Part shown: one piece after another, positions 29,644-39,576 of the stretch | Numbering within the stretch: the first letter of the stretch is position 1 | Layout of the letters: every line of letters starts with the position of its first letter | From: Rheinheimera faecalis | GTDB taxonomy: Bacteria > Pseudomonadota > Gammaproteobacteria > Enterobacterales > Alteromonadaceae | Direction of reading: 5' to 3' | NCBI RefSeq assembly: GCF_021290965.1 | Contig: NZ_JAJOYT010000004.1 | Coordinates: forward strand, 248,001-312,000 | Length of the DNA: 64,000 nucleotides | Translations under genes and position numbers: made by a program | The notes under the pieces: generated by a model | Database searches by the model: none | What the model was told of the DNA's origin: nothing | Seen by the model: the letters and a program-made list of their open reading frames with translations, nothing else

Positions 29644-30359
29644 ATAGCAAACTTGCGGCCTACGGTGCCGCGGATCATCTGACACAAATGGTGGAACGGC
29701 ATGCGCCTCTGGTTAAACGTATTGCCTACCATTTGTTAGCCCGCTTACCTGCCAGTGTTTTGGTGGATGATTTAATTCAATCCGGCATGATAGGTCTGAT
29801 TGAAGCTGCAAAAAACTTTGATGGCAGTAAAGGCGCAAGCTTTGAAACCTTTGCCGGTATTCGTATCCGCGGTTCTATGCTCGATGAAATCCGTCGTGGC
29901 GACTGGACTCCGCGCTCTGTTCACCGCAATTCCCGCATGATAGCTGAAGCTATTTCTGAACTTGAATCCGAACTGGGTCGTGATGTAAAAGATAGTGAAG
30001 TTGCTGAAAAACTTGATATATCTTTAGATGAGTATCATCATATGCTCAGTGACGCCAGCAGTGGTCGCATTATTGGTATCGAAGATCTGGGCATCTCGGA
30101 TGATGTGTTAGTGACGGCAAATGACAAAGATGATGATCATTTGTACGAACAGCAGGCAACTGATGCATTTCAACAGGCGTTGATAAAAAATATCAGTAGC
30201 TTACCGGAACGAGAAGCTATAGTGTTGTCGCTGTATTATAATGACGAACTAAATTTGAAAGAGATTGGTGCTGTGCTGGATGTCAGCGAGTCCAGGGTCA
30301 GTCAAATTCATAGTCAGGCGCTGGTGCGCTTGCGCTCCAGAATGCAGGATTGGTTGTAA
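29640..30359 (+). CDS. fliA: Flagellar sigma factor FliA (sigma-28)
   Basis: A 239-residue sigma-70 group 3 factor. Region 2 is PLVKRIAYHLLARLPASVLVDDLIQ onward with SKGASFETFAGIRIRGSMLDEIR; region 4 is LPEREAIVLSLYYNDELNLKEIG and SESRVSQIHSQALVRLR. It directs late flagellar and chemotaxis genes. The start is TTG at 29640, overlapping the flhG stop by four bases (TTGA) with an AGAGG ribosome site. Confidence 0.95.
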   Translation: MNSKLAAYGAADHLTQMVERHAPLVKRIAYHLLARLPASVLVDDLIQSGMIGLIEAAKNFDGSKGASFETFAGIRIRGSMLDEIRRGDWTPRSVHRNSRMIAEAISELESELGRDVKDSEVAEKLDISLDEYHHMLSDASSGRIIGIEDLGISDDVLVTANDKDDDHLYEQQATDAFQQALIKNISSLPEREAIVLSLYYNDELNLKEIGAVLDVSESRVSQIHSQALVRLRSRMQDWL

Positions 30360-30401
30360 TAGTTTGAGTTAGTCCAGCTTGGGCTCTCACCGGAGGGGAT
30401 T

Positions 30402-30785
30402 TTGGATAAGAATATGAAAATTCTTGTGGTTGATGATTTCTCAACCATGAGACGTATTATAAAAAACCTGTTAAGAGACCTTGGTTTCACCAATGTATCT
30501 GAAGCTGATGATGGCAGTACGGCTTTGCCTATGCTGCAAAACGGTGATTTTGATTTTGTAGTCACTGACTGGAACATGCCTGGGATGCAAGGTATCGATT
30601 TGTTACGTGCAATTCGTGCTGATGCCAGACTGAAGCATATTCCTGTGTTAATGGTTACTGCTGAAGCGAAAAAGGAACAAATCATTGCAGCTGCACAAGC
30701 TGGTGTGAATGGATACATCGTCAAACCTTTTACTGCTGCAACCTTACAGGAAAAACTGGCTAAAGTATTTGAACGCCTGGGTTAA
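30402..30785 (+). CDS. cheY: Chemotaxis response regulator CheY
   Basis: A 127-residue single receiver domain. The acid pocket is D11-D12, the phosphorylation site is Asp56 in VVTDWNMPG, and the Thr and Lys switch residues are in LMVTAEA and YIVKPF. I take the TTG at 30402 as the start since GGAGGGG lies only three bases upstream and the protein then begins [12 protein letters not shown], as in related bacteria; the ATG at 30414 is the alternative. CheY-P binds FliM and changes rotation. Confidence 0.94.
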   Translation: MDKNMKILVVDDFSTMRRIIKNLLRDLGFTNVSEADDGSTALPMLQNGDFDFVVTDWNMPGMQGIDLLRAIRADARLKHIPVLMVTAEAKKEQIIAAAQAGVNGYIVKPFTAATLQEKLAKVFERLG

Positions 30786-30810
30786 ACCGTAACTGACAAA
30801 GGAGTACACC

Positions 30811-31566
30811 ATGTCTGTAGCTACGGCACCCTTGATTTCATTAGAGCAGGCCCGTGAACTGGTTCAGTTGCTTGAATTCGGTGAAACCGAATCTGCTAAC
30901 CAACTGGTGCAACAGCTGGCTGTACCGGGTTCCTCCGAGTTATTTGCCGAGGTTGGAAAACTAACCCGGCAATTGCATGACTCGCTGAAAAGTTTCCAAA
31001 TTGACCCATCCTTAAGTTCTTTGCTGGAAGATGATATTCCGGATGCAAAAAAACGGCTGAATCATGTCATCGATATGACAGAGCAGGCTGCGAACAAAAC
31101 CATGGATGCGGTCGAAAACTGTCTCCCTATCGCCGATGAACTCAACTCGCACTTACAATCTATTTTGCCCAAGTGGCAGAAATTGATGAGTCGCGACTTA
31201 AAAGTCGGAGAGTTCAAAGCCTTATGTCACAATCTTGATGGCTTTTTACATCAGGCCACCGGAAACTCTGCTACCTTACATGCACTGCTGACCGAAGTAT
31301 TGATGGCTCAGGATTATCAGGATTTAACAGGTCAAATTTTACGGCGGGTCATTGAATTGGTCCGGGAAGTGGAAGACAGCTTAATTGGTTTATTAACGGC
31401 CTTTGGCCAAACCAATTTAAGTATGGAAGAACGACCAGCCGCCGTATCGAAAAAACCAAAAGCAGGTCACGAAGCTGAAGGCCCTATTATTGACGCAGCA
31501 GAGCGTGATGACGTGGTGTCCGGTCAGGATGATGTGGACGATTTATTATCAAGTTTAGGTTTCTAA
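30811..31566 (+). CDS. cheZ: CheY-P phosphatase CheZ
   Basis: A 251-residue helical protein. The catalytic region is VLMAQDYQDLTGQILRRVI, which keeps the active-site Gln-Asp-x-x-Asp-x-x-Gly-Gln pattern of CheZ. The C-terminal CheY-binding peptide is also intact (DDVDDLLSSLGF). It removes phosphate from CheY-P. It lies between cheY and cheA with good ribosome sites on either side. Confidence 0.94.
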   Translation: MSVATAPLISLEQARELVQLLEFGETESANQLVQQLAVPGSSELFAEVGKLTRQLHDSLKSFQIDPSLSSLLEDDIPDAKKRLNHVIDMTEQAANKTMDAVENCLPIADELNSHLQSILPKWQKLMSRDLKVGEFKALCHNLDGFLHQATGNSATLHALLTEVLMAQDYQDLTGQILRRVIELVREVEDSLIGLLTAFGQTNLSMEERPAAVSKKPKAGHEAEGPIIDAAERDDVVSGQDDVDDLLSSLGF

Positions 31567-31581
31567 AAGGGGAGCTGTAGC

Positions 31582-33786
31582 ATGGGCTTTGATTTAGATG
31601 AGGATATTTTACAGGATTTCCTAGTCGAAGCCGGCGAGATCCTTGAACTACTGCAAGAGCAGTTGGTTGAGTTGGAAAATAATCCGGATGACGCAAATTT
31701 ATTAAATGCCATTTTCCGTGGTTTCCACACCGTCAAAGGTGGCGCTGGATTTTTATCGCTGACTGAATTAGTTGACGCCTGCCATGGCGCCGAAAACGTG
31801 TTTGATATTTTGCGTACCGGCAAACGTCGTGTCACTGCAGAATTGATGGATGTTATTTTACAGGCCCTGGATGCGGTTAACGCTATGTTTGCCGATGTGC
31901 AAAACCGCGAACCTCTGACGCCAGCTGACCCCGCTATTATCGAAGCTTTGCATCGCCTGAGTATGCCTGAGTCAGAAGACGAACAGCATGCACACCATGC
32001 TATCGCTGCAGAACCTGAACCAGAAATCAGCATGGAAGAGTTTGATGCAGTCGTTGAGTTTGCTGCTGCTCCTGCTGTTGAAAGTTCTTCTTCCATCGAC
32101 GAAATCAGTGATGACGAATTTGAGTCTTTGCTGGATGAGCTGCATGGTACCGGTGCTCCTGGCCGTGATACTTCCGCCAACTTGCCACCTCCAGCGACCA
32201 AAGAAACCGCCAGCGAAGATATTACTGACGATGAATTTGAAGCTATTTTAGACCAGTTGCATGGTCAGGGATCTTTTATCCCCGGCGAGGCTGCAGCTGC
32301 TGCATCTAAACCTGCTGAAAAAGCACCTGCCAAAGCAGCTGAAAAAGCCAAAGCAACTGGCGGTGATGATATCTCAGACGATGAGTTTGAATCCCTGCTG
32401 GATGAATTACATGGTAAAGGCAAAGCGCCTGTTGCTGTTGTGCCAGCTTCGGCTCCTGCGGCAAAAGCTGCCGAACCTGTTAAAGCTGCGCCTGCACCTG
32501 CACCAGTTGCAGCGAAAGCAGCTCCTGTAGCGGCGGCTCCAAAAGATCCGGATGCGGATCCAAAAGCGGCAGCCAACCAGCCAGAAACTACAGTTCGGGT
32601 TGATACCAAACGCCTTGACCAGATCATGAACATGGTCGGTGAATTGGTGCTGGTTCGTAACCGTCTGGTGAGTTTGTCAGGTTCTGCTCAGAACGAAGAA
32701 ATGAGCAAAGCCATTGCTAACCTGGATGTAGTTACCGCCGATTTACAAGGCGCTGTGATGAAAACCAGGATGCAGCCAATCAAGAAAGTGTTTGGTCGCT
32801 TCCCACGTGTTGTACGCGACTTAGCCCGTTCGTTGCAAAAGGAAATTAACCTTGAGCTGGAAGGGGAAGAAACAGATTTAGATAAAAACCTGGTCGAAGC
32901 ACTGGCCGACCCATTGGTCCACTTAGTGCGTAACTCAGTTGACCACGGTATTGAGATGCCTGATGTTCGTGTCAAAGCCGGTAAACCTCGTACAGGTTTA
33001 GTGCGCTTGGCTGCATCACAGGCGGGTGACCACATTCTGTTAACCATCACAGATGACGGCGCAGGTATGGATCCGGAGAAACTCAAAGCCATCGCAATTA
33101 AACGTGGTGTGCTTGAACCTGATGCAGCTGCCCGTATGTCGGACACAGAAGCCTTTAACCTGATTTTTGCCCCTGGTTTCTCCACCAAAGAGCAAATTTC
33201 CGATATTTCTGGCCGTGGTGTGGGTATGGACGTGGTGAAAACCAAAATTACCCAACTCAATGGTACAGTGCATATCAATTCGAAATTAGGGCAGGGTACT
33301 TTATTAGAAATTAAAGTTCCTCTGACTCTGGCGATATTACCAACCTTAATGGTCATAGTCGGTGAACAGACCTTTGCTTTGCCTTTGGCAACAGTGAACG
33401 AAATTTTCCATCTCGACTTAGCCAAAACCAACAATGTGGATGGGCAGCTGACGATAGTAGTACGCAACAAAGCTATCCCACTGTTTTATCTCGAGCATTG
33501 GCTGGTGAAAGGTTCAAGCAAGAAGATACGTCGCGAACAAGGCCATGTGGTGATAGTGCAAATAGGCACACAACAAATTGGTTTTGTGGTGGATTCTCTG
33601 ATTGGTCAGGAAGAAGTGGTGATCAAGCCTCTGGATGCTTTATTGCAAGGTACTCCGGGTATGGCGGGCGCAACTATCACATCAGACGGCGGTATAGCGC
33701 TGATCCTGGATGTGCCTAACCTGCTGAAGCATTATGCCAAACGCTCCAAAATTAAATTTGATCGCTTTGACAAATTCTCAGCTTAA
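31582..33786 (+). CDS. cheA: Chemotaxis histidine kinase CheA
   Basis: A 734-residue kinase. The P1 domain has phospho-acceptor His49 in [11 protein letters not shown]. Residues 130-335 are a long Ala/Pro/Lys-rich linker with three near-identical 17-residue units beginning I-S/T-DDEFE, at about 175, 214 and 264. The P3 dimerisation part is near 336-400 ([23 protein letters not shown]). The P4 ATPase has [20 protein letters not shown] and [11 protein letters not shown] CheW-like P5 domain ends the protein. I see no ordinary P2 domain. It phosphorylates CheY and CheB under receptor control. The linker is where a Vibrio-type ParC/ParP-binding region would lie. Confidence 0.95.
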   Translation: MGFDLDEDILQDFLVEAGEILELLQEQLVELENNPDDANLLNAIFRGFHTVKGGAGFLSLTELVDACHGAENVFDILRTGKRRVTAELMDVILQALDAVNAMFADVQNREPLTPADPAIIEALHRLSMPESEDEQHAHHAIAAEPEPEISMEEFDAVVEFAAAPAVESSSSIDEISDDEFESLLDELHGTGAPGRDTSANLPPPATKETASEDITDDEFEAILDQLHGQGSFIPGEAAAAASKPAEKAPAKAAEKAKATGGDDISDDEFESLLDELHGKGKAPVAVVPASAPAAKAAEPVKAAPAPAPVAAKAAPVAAAPKDPDADPKAAANQPETTVRVDTKRLDQIMNMVGELVLVRNRLVSLSGSAQNEEMSKAIANLDVVTADLQGAVMKTRMQPIKKVFGRFPRVVRDLARSLQKEINLELEGEETDLDKNLVEALADPLVHLVRNSVDHGIEMPDVRVKAGKPRTGLVRLAASQAGDHILLTITDDGAGMDPEKLKAIAIKRGVLEPDAAARMSDTEAFNLIFAPGFSTKEQISDISGRGVGMDVVKTKITQLNGTVHINSKLGQGTLLEIKVPLTLAILPTLMVIVGEQTFALPLATVNEIFHLDLAKTNNVDGQLTIVVRNKAIPLFYLEHWLVKGSSKKIRREQGHVVIVQIGTQQIGFVVDSLIGQEEVVIKPLDALLQGTPGMAGATITSDGGIALILDVPNLLKHYAKRSKIKFDRFDKFSA

Positions 33787-33797
33787 GAGAGTGCACT

Positions 33798-34994
33798 ATG
33801 ACCATCAGGGTATTAGTTGTTGATGATTCCAGTTTTTTCCGTCGCCGTCTGACGGAAATACTGAGTCAGGATGCCGAGTTAGAGGTCATTGCCACCGCCA
33901 ATAATGGTAAAGAGGCGGTGGAAAAAGCTTTAGCCTTACGTCCGGACGTCATTACGATGGACATCGAAATGCCGGTGATGGATGGCATTCAGGCCGTGCG
34001 TGAAATCCTTAAGGTGCAGCGCACACCTATTCTGATGTTTTCTTCGCTGACACATGAAGGTGCTAAAGCGACCTTAGATGCGCTGGAAGCCGGCGCAATT
34101 GACTTCCTGCCAAAGAAATTTGAAGACATAGCCCGCGATAAAGCAGAAGCCGCTGATGTGTTACGTCAGCGCGTCAAAACAGTAGCCAGACGTCGGGTGA
34201 TCAGCAGACCGTCCAGTTTAACCGGTTCAGCCAGCTCAACCTTAGCATCCCGTACTTCAGCAACACCTGCTGCAAGCTCAACCGCAATACCTGCCAGAGC
34301 ACCTTTAGCTCAAAGTCTGGCTGCCAGAGCTTTAGCTGAACGGGCTGAATTGCAAAACCGTGCTGCTGAGCGTGCTGAAACTCAGCGTACTGGCAGTTTT
34401 GATTCAAGCGGTAAAAACTACAAACTGGTCGCCATTGGCACTTCCACCGGCGGTCCTGTAGCGTTGCAACAAATTATCACCGCTTTGCCTGCCAATTTCC
34501 CTTTGCCTATAGTGCTGATTCAGCATATGCCTGCGGCCTTCACTGGCGCTTTTGCCAGTCGATTAAATGGTTTAGCAAAAATTGAAGTGAAAGAAGCTGC
34601 AGACAACGATATTTTGCGTCCTGGTGTGGCTTATCTGGCACCTGGTGGCAAACAAATGCTGGTGGACGGCAATGAAAATCAAGCCAGATTGCGGGTTCGT
34701 GAAGATGATTCGCCCCGTATTACCTTTAAACCCAGCGTAGATATCACCTTTGGTACTGCAGCAAAAGTCTTTAATGACAAGGTGCTGGCTATAGTACTGA
34801 CGGGCATGGGGTCGGATGGCCGTGAAGGTTCACGTTTACTGAAACAATCAGGTTCCCGTATCTGGGCGCAGGATGAAGCCAGTTGTGTGGTGTATGGTAT
34901 GCCACAAGCTGTGACTGCTGCAGGTTTAACCGATCTTGAAGTGGCGTTATCTGATGTGGCAGCCCGTATTGTGGCTGAAGTAGGTCATGGATAA
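33798..34994 (+). CDS. cheB: Chemotaxis protein-glutamate methylesterase CheB
   Basis: A 398-residue two-domain protein. The receiver domain has D9-D10 and phosphorylation site Asp55 ([13 protein letters not shown]). A long Ala/Ser/Thr/Arg-rich linker (about residues 135-205) leads to the esterase with its triad motifs GTSTGGP (Ser), [10 protein letters not shown] (His) and [11 protein letters not shown] (Asp). It demethylates or deamidates receptor glutamates for adaptation. No cheR is next to it. It overlaps motC by eight bases. Confidence 0.95.
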   Translation: MTIRVLVVDDSSFFRRRLTEILSQDAELEVIATANNGKEAVEKALALRPDVITMDIEMPVMDGIQAVREILKVQRTPILMFSSLTHEGAKATLDALEAGAIDFLPKKFEDIARDKAEAADVLRQRVKTVARRRVISRPSSLTGSASSTLASRTSATPAASSTAIPARAPLAQSLAARALAERAELQNRAAERAETQRTGSFDSSGKNYKLVAIGTSTGGPVALQQIITALPANFPLPIVLIQHMPAAFTGAFASRLNGLAKIEVKEAADNDILRPGVAYLAPGGKQMLVDGNENQARLRVREDDSPRITFKPSVDITFGTAAKVFNDKVLAIVLTGMGSDGREGSRLLKQSGSRIWAQDEASCVVYGMPQAVTAAGLTDLEVALSDVAARIVAEVGHG

Positions 34995-35730
34995 GCTTAC
35001 CCTTGCCGGCATTATCATTGCGTTAGTGGCTATTGTCGGTGGGTTCAGCCAGGAAGGCGGCGATGTTTTTACCTTGTTGCATTGGCCTGCCTTTTGTATC
35101 GTCTTTGGTGGTACTTTGGGGGCTGTGCTTATCCAAAGTCCTGCTTCGCAATTTCGGTTAAGCATGAGTTTGCTGCCCTGGGTCATCAGGCCGCCTAAAC
35201 TCGATTTTGAGTCCACCATTGAACGTATTACCCAGTGGGGCCACTCTGCACGTTTACAGGGTTTTCTGTCGTTAGAGAAGGATGCGCTGAACGAAGAAGA
35301 ACCTTTGTTAAAACGGGGCCTTAACCTTCTGGTTGATGGCACCGAAGCTAAAGTATTACAGGATATTCTGGATACAGAATTGCATCTGGAAAAAGAACGT
35401 CTGTTACGTGCAGCCAAGGTTTTTGAAGCTATGGGCGGCTATAGTCCAACCATAGGTATAGTGGGTGCCGTGCTGGGTCTTATTCTGGCGTTGTCTAATA
35501 TTTCGAACCCGGATGAGTTAGGCCAGGGCATAGCCACCGCCTTTGTAGCTACTATTTATGGTGTCGGCTTAGCCAACTTTGTATTTATACCCGTGTTTAA
35601 TAAAATTAAAGTATTAGTGGAAGAACGGGCGCTGTTTCATTCGATGGTGATTGAAGGTTTGTGTTCTATAGCGCTGGGTGAAAACCCACGCAGCGTCGAA
35701 TCCAAGCTGCTGGCTTACAGAGCAAATTAA
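34987..35730 (+). CDS. motC: Flagellar stator protein, MotA/MotC type
   Basis: A 247-residue MotA/TolQ/ExbB-family protein with four membrane segments: residues 5-22, 30-48, and two after the cytoplasmic loop ([17 protein letters not shown] and [22 protein letters not shown]). The order cheB-motC-motD-parA is that of the second stator set in Pseudomonas. With MotD it forms the ion channel that drives rotation. Whether it uses H+ or Na+ cannot be settled by eye. The name motC follows the Pseudomonas context. Confidence 0.9.
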   Translation: MDKLTLAGIIIALVAIVGGFSQEGGDVFTLLHWPAFCIVFGGTLGAVLIQSPASQFRLSMSLLPWVIRPPKLDFESTIERITQWGHSARLQGFLSLEKDALNEEEPLLKRGLNLLVDGTEAKVLQDILDTELHLEKERLLRAAKVFEAMGGYSPTIGIVGAVLGLILALSNISNPDELGQGIATAFVATIYGVGLANFVFIPVFNKIKVLVEERALFHSMVIEGLCSIALGENPRSVESKLLAYRAN

Positions 35731-36723
35731 ATGTACAGGCCACGCCGCTCTGTCGCTGTTGAAGCGGATAAATCAGATACAGAACGTTGGTTGGTGTCGT
35801 ACGCTGACTACATGACCTTGTTGTTTGCGCTTTTTGTGGTGCTGTATTCGATGGCTACCATGGAGCGTGAAGAGTTTCAAAAGCTGCAGGACACTATTTC
35901 CAAGGTGTTTGTAGAAGCCACAGATAAAAAAGAGATAGGTATTCAGGGGCAATCGGTACAACCTGATATCCATCCACAAAGTGACTTTGAATTATATGGT
36001 TCAGGTTTAGAAGAAGCTACAGGCCCGACTTTGTTGGCTGACAACGCTAAACTGGAACAGATCGACAGCACAAAATTGGGCAGTCCTTTGGCTGCAATGC
36101 AAAAAGACATCAACAGAGCTTTGCGTAGTCTGGTGGAGTCGGATTTAGCAAAAGTTACTTTGGATGAAGACTGGCTGACTATTGAACTTAGCAGTGGCTT
36201 GTTGTTTAGCAGCGGCAGCGCAAGTTCTAACAGTTCTGCTTCTGCAGTGATGGCCGAACTTACTGCTATCCTGAAGCAGACAAACAACTTTATGAGGGTG
36301 CGGGGTTATACTGACTCAGTGCCTATCCGCACCGAACAATTTCCGTCGAACTGGGAATTGTCAGTTGCGCGGGCGGCGTCTATGGTCCGGTTATTGGAAC
36401 AGTTAGGGATAGCACCACAACGTATGGCTATTGAAGGCTACGGGCAATATTCCCCTTTTGCAGAAAACACTAGTGCACAAGGGCGCAGCCAAAACCGTAA
36501 AGTAGTGATAGCTTTATCTAAATATGCATACGAGCCTGTTGTGGTGGAAACGCCTCAACAGGCCGAACCGGAAACCTCAGCAGAACAAGTGGCTGACGAA
36601 GCTGCACAACAAGAACAAAATAAAGTACGGGTGATCCGCTTACCTCATGGTGGCATACGGATCACAACCAGACCGCCTGAACCGGGCGAAGAAGAGCCAC
36701 CTATACAAGAGCGGGAACAGTAA
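35731..36723 (+). CDS. motD: Flagellar stator protein, MotB/MotD type
   Basis: A 330-residue MotB-family protein starting directly after the motC stop. The single membrane helix carries the ion-binding Asp in WLVSYADYMTLLFALFVVLY (Asp at about residue 27). The periplasmic OmpA-like peptidoglycan-binding domain shows RGYTDSVPIRTEQFPSNWEL and QGRSQNRKVVI. The C-terminal 60 residues after that domain are Glu/Pro-rich (EEEPPIQEREQ at the end) and beyond the usual fold. It anchors the stator to the wall. Confidence 0.92.
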   Translation: MYRPRRSVAVEADKSDTERWLVSYADYMTLLFALFVVLYSMATMEREEFQKLQDTISKVFVEATDKKEIGIQGQSVQPDIHPQSDFELYGSGLEEATGPTLLADNAKLEQIDSTKLGSPLAAMQKDINRALRSLVESDLAKVTLDEDWLTIELSSGLLFSSGSASSNSSASAVMAELTAILKQTNNFMRVRGYTDSVPIRTEQFPSNWELSVARAASMVRLLEQLGIAPQRMAIEGYGQYSPFAENTSAQGRSQNRKVVIALSKYAYEPVVVETPQQAEPETSAEQVADEAAQQEQNKVRVIRLPHGGIRITTRPPEPGEEEPPIQEREQ

Positions 36724-36724
36724 A

Positions 36725-37504
36725 TTGGTTGTTTGGACTATAGCAAATCAAAAGGGTGGAGTTGGAAAAACTACCACTACAGTCACCTTAGGCGCTTTGC
36801 TTGCACAGCGTGGTCATCGAGTTTTACTGATCGATACTGACCCTCATGGTTCGCTTACATACTATTTTGGTATAGATGCCGAAGAGCTGGAAGTCAGCGT
36901 ATATGATATTTTCCTGCGCGGTAAAGACATTACCGGTGAAGAAATTCTGCAGTCTATGTGTCCAAGTGGTATGCCTAATCTGGATATTCTGCCGACCTCT
37001 ATGGCACTGGCTACCTTAGACCGCTCTCACGGTCAGCAAGGTGGTATGGGCCTTATCCTGAAAAAGGCGCTGCAAAAAATAGAGAATGATTATGACTATG
37101 TGCTGATTGACTGCCCGCCTGTTATTGGTGTGCTGATGGTGAACGCCATGGCTGCCTGTGACCGTATTTTAATACCGGTGCAGACTGAATTTCTGGCATT
37201 AAAGGGCCTGGATCGAATGATTGCAACTATGCAACTGATGCATAGTTCGTCGCCACAGGATTATGCCTTTACCATAGTGCCAACTATGTACGATAAAAGA
37301 ACCAAAGCTTCATTAGATGCTTACAAAGCATTAAAAGCTCAATATCAGGAGCGCGTTTGGTCAGCTGTTATTCCTATCGACACTAAATTCCGTGACGCCA
37401 GCCTGGCTCAGACACCACCCCCTGTATTCGCGCCTAAATCCCGGGGTGTGTTTGCTTACAATACGCTGCTAACCTATCTACTGCAGTTAGCACCGGAGAA
37501 CTAA
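36725..37504 (+). CDS. parC: ParA-family ATPase for chemotaxis array positioning (ParC-like)
   Basis: A 259-residue ParA/MinD ATPase with Walker A KGGVGKTTT at residues 10-18, LIDTDPHGSLTYYFG, and IDCPPVIGVLMVNAMAA. The start is TTG at 36725, one base after the motD stop; any further upstream start would sit inside motD. In Vibrio the ParA-like ParC encoded in the che operon recruits chemotaxis arrays to the pole and splits them at division. The symbol refers to that protein, not to topoisomerase IV. Confidence 0.88.
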   Translation: MVVWTIANQKGGVGKTTTTVTLGALLAQRGHRVLLIDTDPHGSLTYYFGIDAEELEVSVYDIFLRGKDITGEEILQSMCPSGMPNLDILPTSMALATLDRSHGQQGGMGLILKKALQKIENDYDYVLIDCPPVIGVLMVNAMAACDRILIPVQTEFLALKGLDRMIATMQLMHSSSPQDYAFTIVPTMYDKRTKASLDAYKALKAQYQERVWSAVIPIDTKFRDASLAQTPPPVFAPKSRGVFAYNTLLTYLLQLAPEN

Positions 37505-37505
37505 G

Positions 37506-38258
37506 ATGAGCGATTTACAAGCCAGCCAAAAAGTCATGAAGCATTATTTAAGTGCTTTATTGACGGATGACGTGGTCGAAACGCCTATCCAGGAAGCAAA
37601 AAAGCAGCAACTGAATGAGCTGCTGGCTCCGGTATCAGCTCCGGTTAGTGCACCAGTTAAAGCCCCTGTAATAGCAAAACCAGCAGTAGTCGCACCTGTA
37701 GTAGCCCCTGTTGTTAAAGCTCCTGTGGCAGCACCTGTAGCTCCTGTTATCGAGCAGGTGAAAGTGGCAGCTCCTGTTGTAAAAGCTGCTGCGCCTGTGG
37801 TGAAAGAGTACAGAAAAGGCCGTTTTCAGGCGCTGTTTTTTACAGTGGCGGGTTTAAAAGTGGCTTTACCTTTAAAAGCGCTGGGCGGTATTCATAAAAT
37901 AATGCCCATCAACTCTTTGCCTGGCCAGCCTGAATGGCTCAAAGGTGTGATGTTGTACCGCGAGCAAAAAATTAACGTGGTCGATACTGCGCTTTGGGTG
38001 ATGCCAGAAAAATATGATCAGGGACTGGCAGAAAAGCTAAACTATCAATATGTTATTATGCTGGGCAATAGCCATTGGGGCCTGGCTTGTGATACTTTGG
38101 TCAACACCATTGCCTTAGAGCAAGACGAAGTAAAGTGGCGTGAGACCGAAGGCAAAAGGCCATGGCTCGCTGGTTTAATTAAAGAACATATGTGTGCTTT
38201 GCTGGATGTCGATGCCCTGATTGCCTTATTGGCAAAGGGAATGAATAGTCAGCACTGA
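37506..38258 (+). CDS. parP: CheW-domain array partner (ParP-like)
   Basis: A 250-residue protein. Residues 1-30 include a short helical start; residues 40-100 are a Pro/Ala/Val repeat tract (repeated APVxAPV). The rest is a CheW-like domain (RFQALFFTVAGLKVALPLKAL, then LPGQPEWLKGVMLYREQKINVVD and CALLDVDALIALL). In Vibrio ParP has this same layout, binds CheA and ParC, and stabilises polar arrays. The start is one base after parC. The ERIC-like element follows. Confidence 0.87.
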   Translation: MSDLQASQKVMKHYLSALLTDDVVETPIQEAKKQQLNELLAPVSAPVSAPVKAPVIAKPAVVAPVVAPVVKAPVAAPVAPVIEQVKVAAPVVKAAAPVVKEYRKGRFQALFFTVAGLKVALPLKALGGIHKIMPINSLPGQPEWLKGVMLYREQKINVVDTALWVMPEKYDQGLAEKLNYQYVIMLGNSHWGLACDTLVNTIALEQDEVKWRETEGKRPWLAGLIKEHMCALLDVDALIALLAKGMNSQH

Positions 38259-38264
38259 TTGAGA

Positions 38265-38394
38265 ATATACCCAAGTAATTTGAAGTTGCGGCGAGGCGAC
38301 AAGCCAGTGAATCCCCAGGAGCATAGTAAACCTATGTGACTGGGGTGAGATGGCGTAGTCAACAAAGCTGCGGCTTCAAGGACGACGGGTATAT
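38265..38394. repeat. ERIC-like (IRU) element
   Basis: A 130-bp imperfect palindrome. The ends ATATACCC (38265) and GGGTATAT (38394) mirror each other. The core GTGAATCCCCAGGAGC…GTGACTGGGGTGAG matches the central part of the enterobacterial ERIC consensus, and TGAAGTTGCGGC pairs with GCTGCGGCTTCA. Length is close to the standard 127 bp and TA repeats lie at the borders, as for ERIC insertions. It fills most of the parP-cheW gap and would be transcribed as a long hairpin within the operon. Confidence 0.9.
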
Positions 38395-38424
38395 AAGCAT
38401 TTAACTTCTGGGTAGGAGCTCGGC

Positions 38425-38919
38425 ATGAGTAATTTAACAGCACAATCTGGCAAAACAAAAGAAGTCACAGACTTAGTGCTGCAATGGGTGACCTTTAAAC
38501 TGCAGGAAGAAACCTACGGTATTAATGTCATGCAGGTGCAGGAAGTTCTGCGATATACAGACATAGCGCCGGTTCCGGGGGCGCCAGATTATGTCATGGG
38601 TATTATCAATTTACGTGGCAACGTGGTCACTGTAATTGATACCCGCGCCCGTTTTGGTTTACCGCCATCAGAAGTGACAGACAACAGCCGTATCGTGATC
38701 ATCGAATCAGAACGCCAGGTGATAGGCATTATGGTCGACAGTGTGGCTGAAGTGGTTTATCTGAAACAATCTGAAATTGATACAGCTCCAAACGTAGGTA
38801 CTGATGAAAGTGCCAAGTTTATTCAGGGCGTGTCGAATCGTGATGGCGAATTACTGATCCTGGTGGATCTGAATAAACTGCTGTCTGATGACGAATGGGA
38901 AGAGATCCGCAGCATTTAA
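38425..38919 (+). CDS. cheW: Chemotaxis coupling protein CheW
   Basis: A 164-residue protein made of a single CheW domain (LQWVTFKLQEETYGINVMQV, VPGAPDYVMGIINLRGNVV, DTRARFGLP, and ILVDLNKLLSDDEW). It links receptors to CheA. The ATG follows GTAGGAG. It lies 30 bases after the ERIC-like element and overlaps the next gene by one base. Confidence 0.95.
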   Translation: MSNLTAQSGKTKEVTDLVLQWVTFKLQEETYGINVMQVQEVLRYTDIAPVPGAPDYVMGIINLRGNVVTVIDTRARFGLPPSEVTDNSRIVIIESERQVIGIMVDSVAEVVYLKQSEIDTAPNVGTDESAKFIQGVSNRDGELLILVDLNKLLSDDEWEEIRSI

Positions 38920-39407
38920 TGGCTAATTTTCTGACTGAGTTTTCATGGATATGGCTGCTGGGGATCGCGGCCATTTTGTTGCTTTCTATAGTGATGGCAG
39001 TGGTTGCTTCACGTCAAAGTAAAAAGCTGCTGGCTATTATCAACGAAAATGCTGCCGCAAGCTGGCAGCAGCAACAACAGATTGAGCAGTTACATCAACT
39101 GCTGGAGCAACAAGTTGTGCAGTTAAAACGCTCGCATCAGGATGTGGAAGAACTGCGTTCTACCGTTATTGGTGTGGGACAAAGAGTACTGAGTTTAGAA
39201 AGTCATCTGGGCCAGGGTATGCAACAGGTTGCAGAACTGGCCGAACAACAAAAATCCATGCATTTGTTTGATCCGGAATCAAAAATTTACAGCAGAGCGA
39301 TGAAAATGGTTCATTTGGGTGCCAGCCTGGATGAAATTATGCTCGAATGTGAGTTACCTCAAGCTGAAGCCGAACTGCTGTTTAACCTGCATAAACAATC
39401 TAAGTAA
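38919..39407 (+). CDS. DUF2802 membrane-anchored coiled-coil protein
   Basis: A 162-residue protein with one N-terminal membrane helix (residues 9-32, WIWLLGIAAILLLSIVMAVVA), a Gln-rich coiled coil (about 45-105) and a C-terminal domain of the DUF2802 type (ILECELPQAEAELLF-like end, here IMLECELPQAEAELLFNLHK). I use ATG 38919, overlapping the cheW stop (TAATG). A gene of this family closes the che operon in Pseudomonas and Shewanella. In some relatives it has been tied to motility; its role here is unknown. Confidence 0.82.
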   Translation: MANFLTEFSWIWLLGIAAILLLSIVMAVVASRQSKKLLAIINENAAASWQQQQQIEQLHQLLEQQVVQLKRSHQDVEELRSTVIGVGQRVLSLESHLGQGMQQVAELAEQQKSMHLFDPESKIYSRAMKMVHLGASLDEIMLECELPQAEAELLFNLHKQSK

Positions 39408-39576
39408 GTTGCTTGTAACAGTTTGTTGTTATTTGTAAATTTCTTTGAATTTTCCTGGTTACATATAATTACATTTTTGTTTAATTGTGGTTTTGCCATC
39501 AGAAATGCGATGACTTTTCTGGCGAAAAAACAATTGTTGTCTAGACTCACGTGGGAATTACCCGCAAGGAGTCACT

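Noticed and set aside
32688-33470. 260-codon minus-strand open frame inside cheA
   Set aside because: It is antisense to the conserved CheA kinase domains; no start context or family match.
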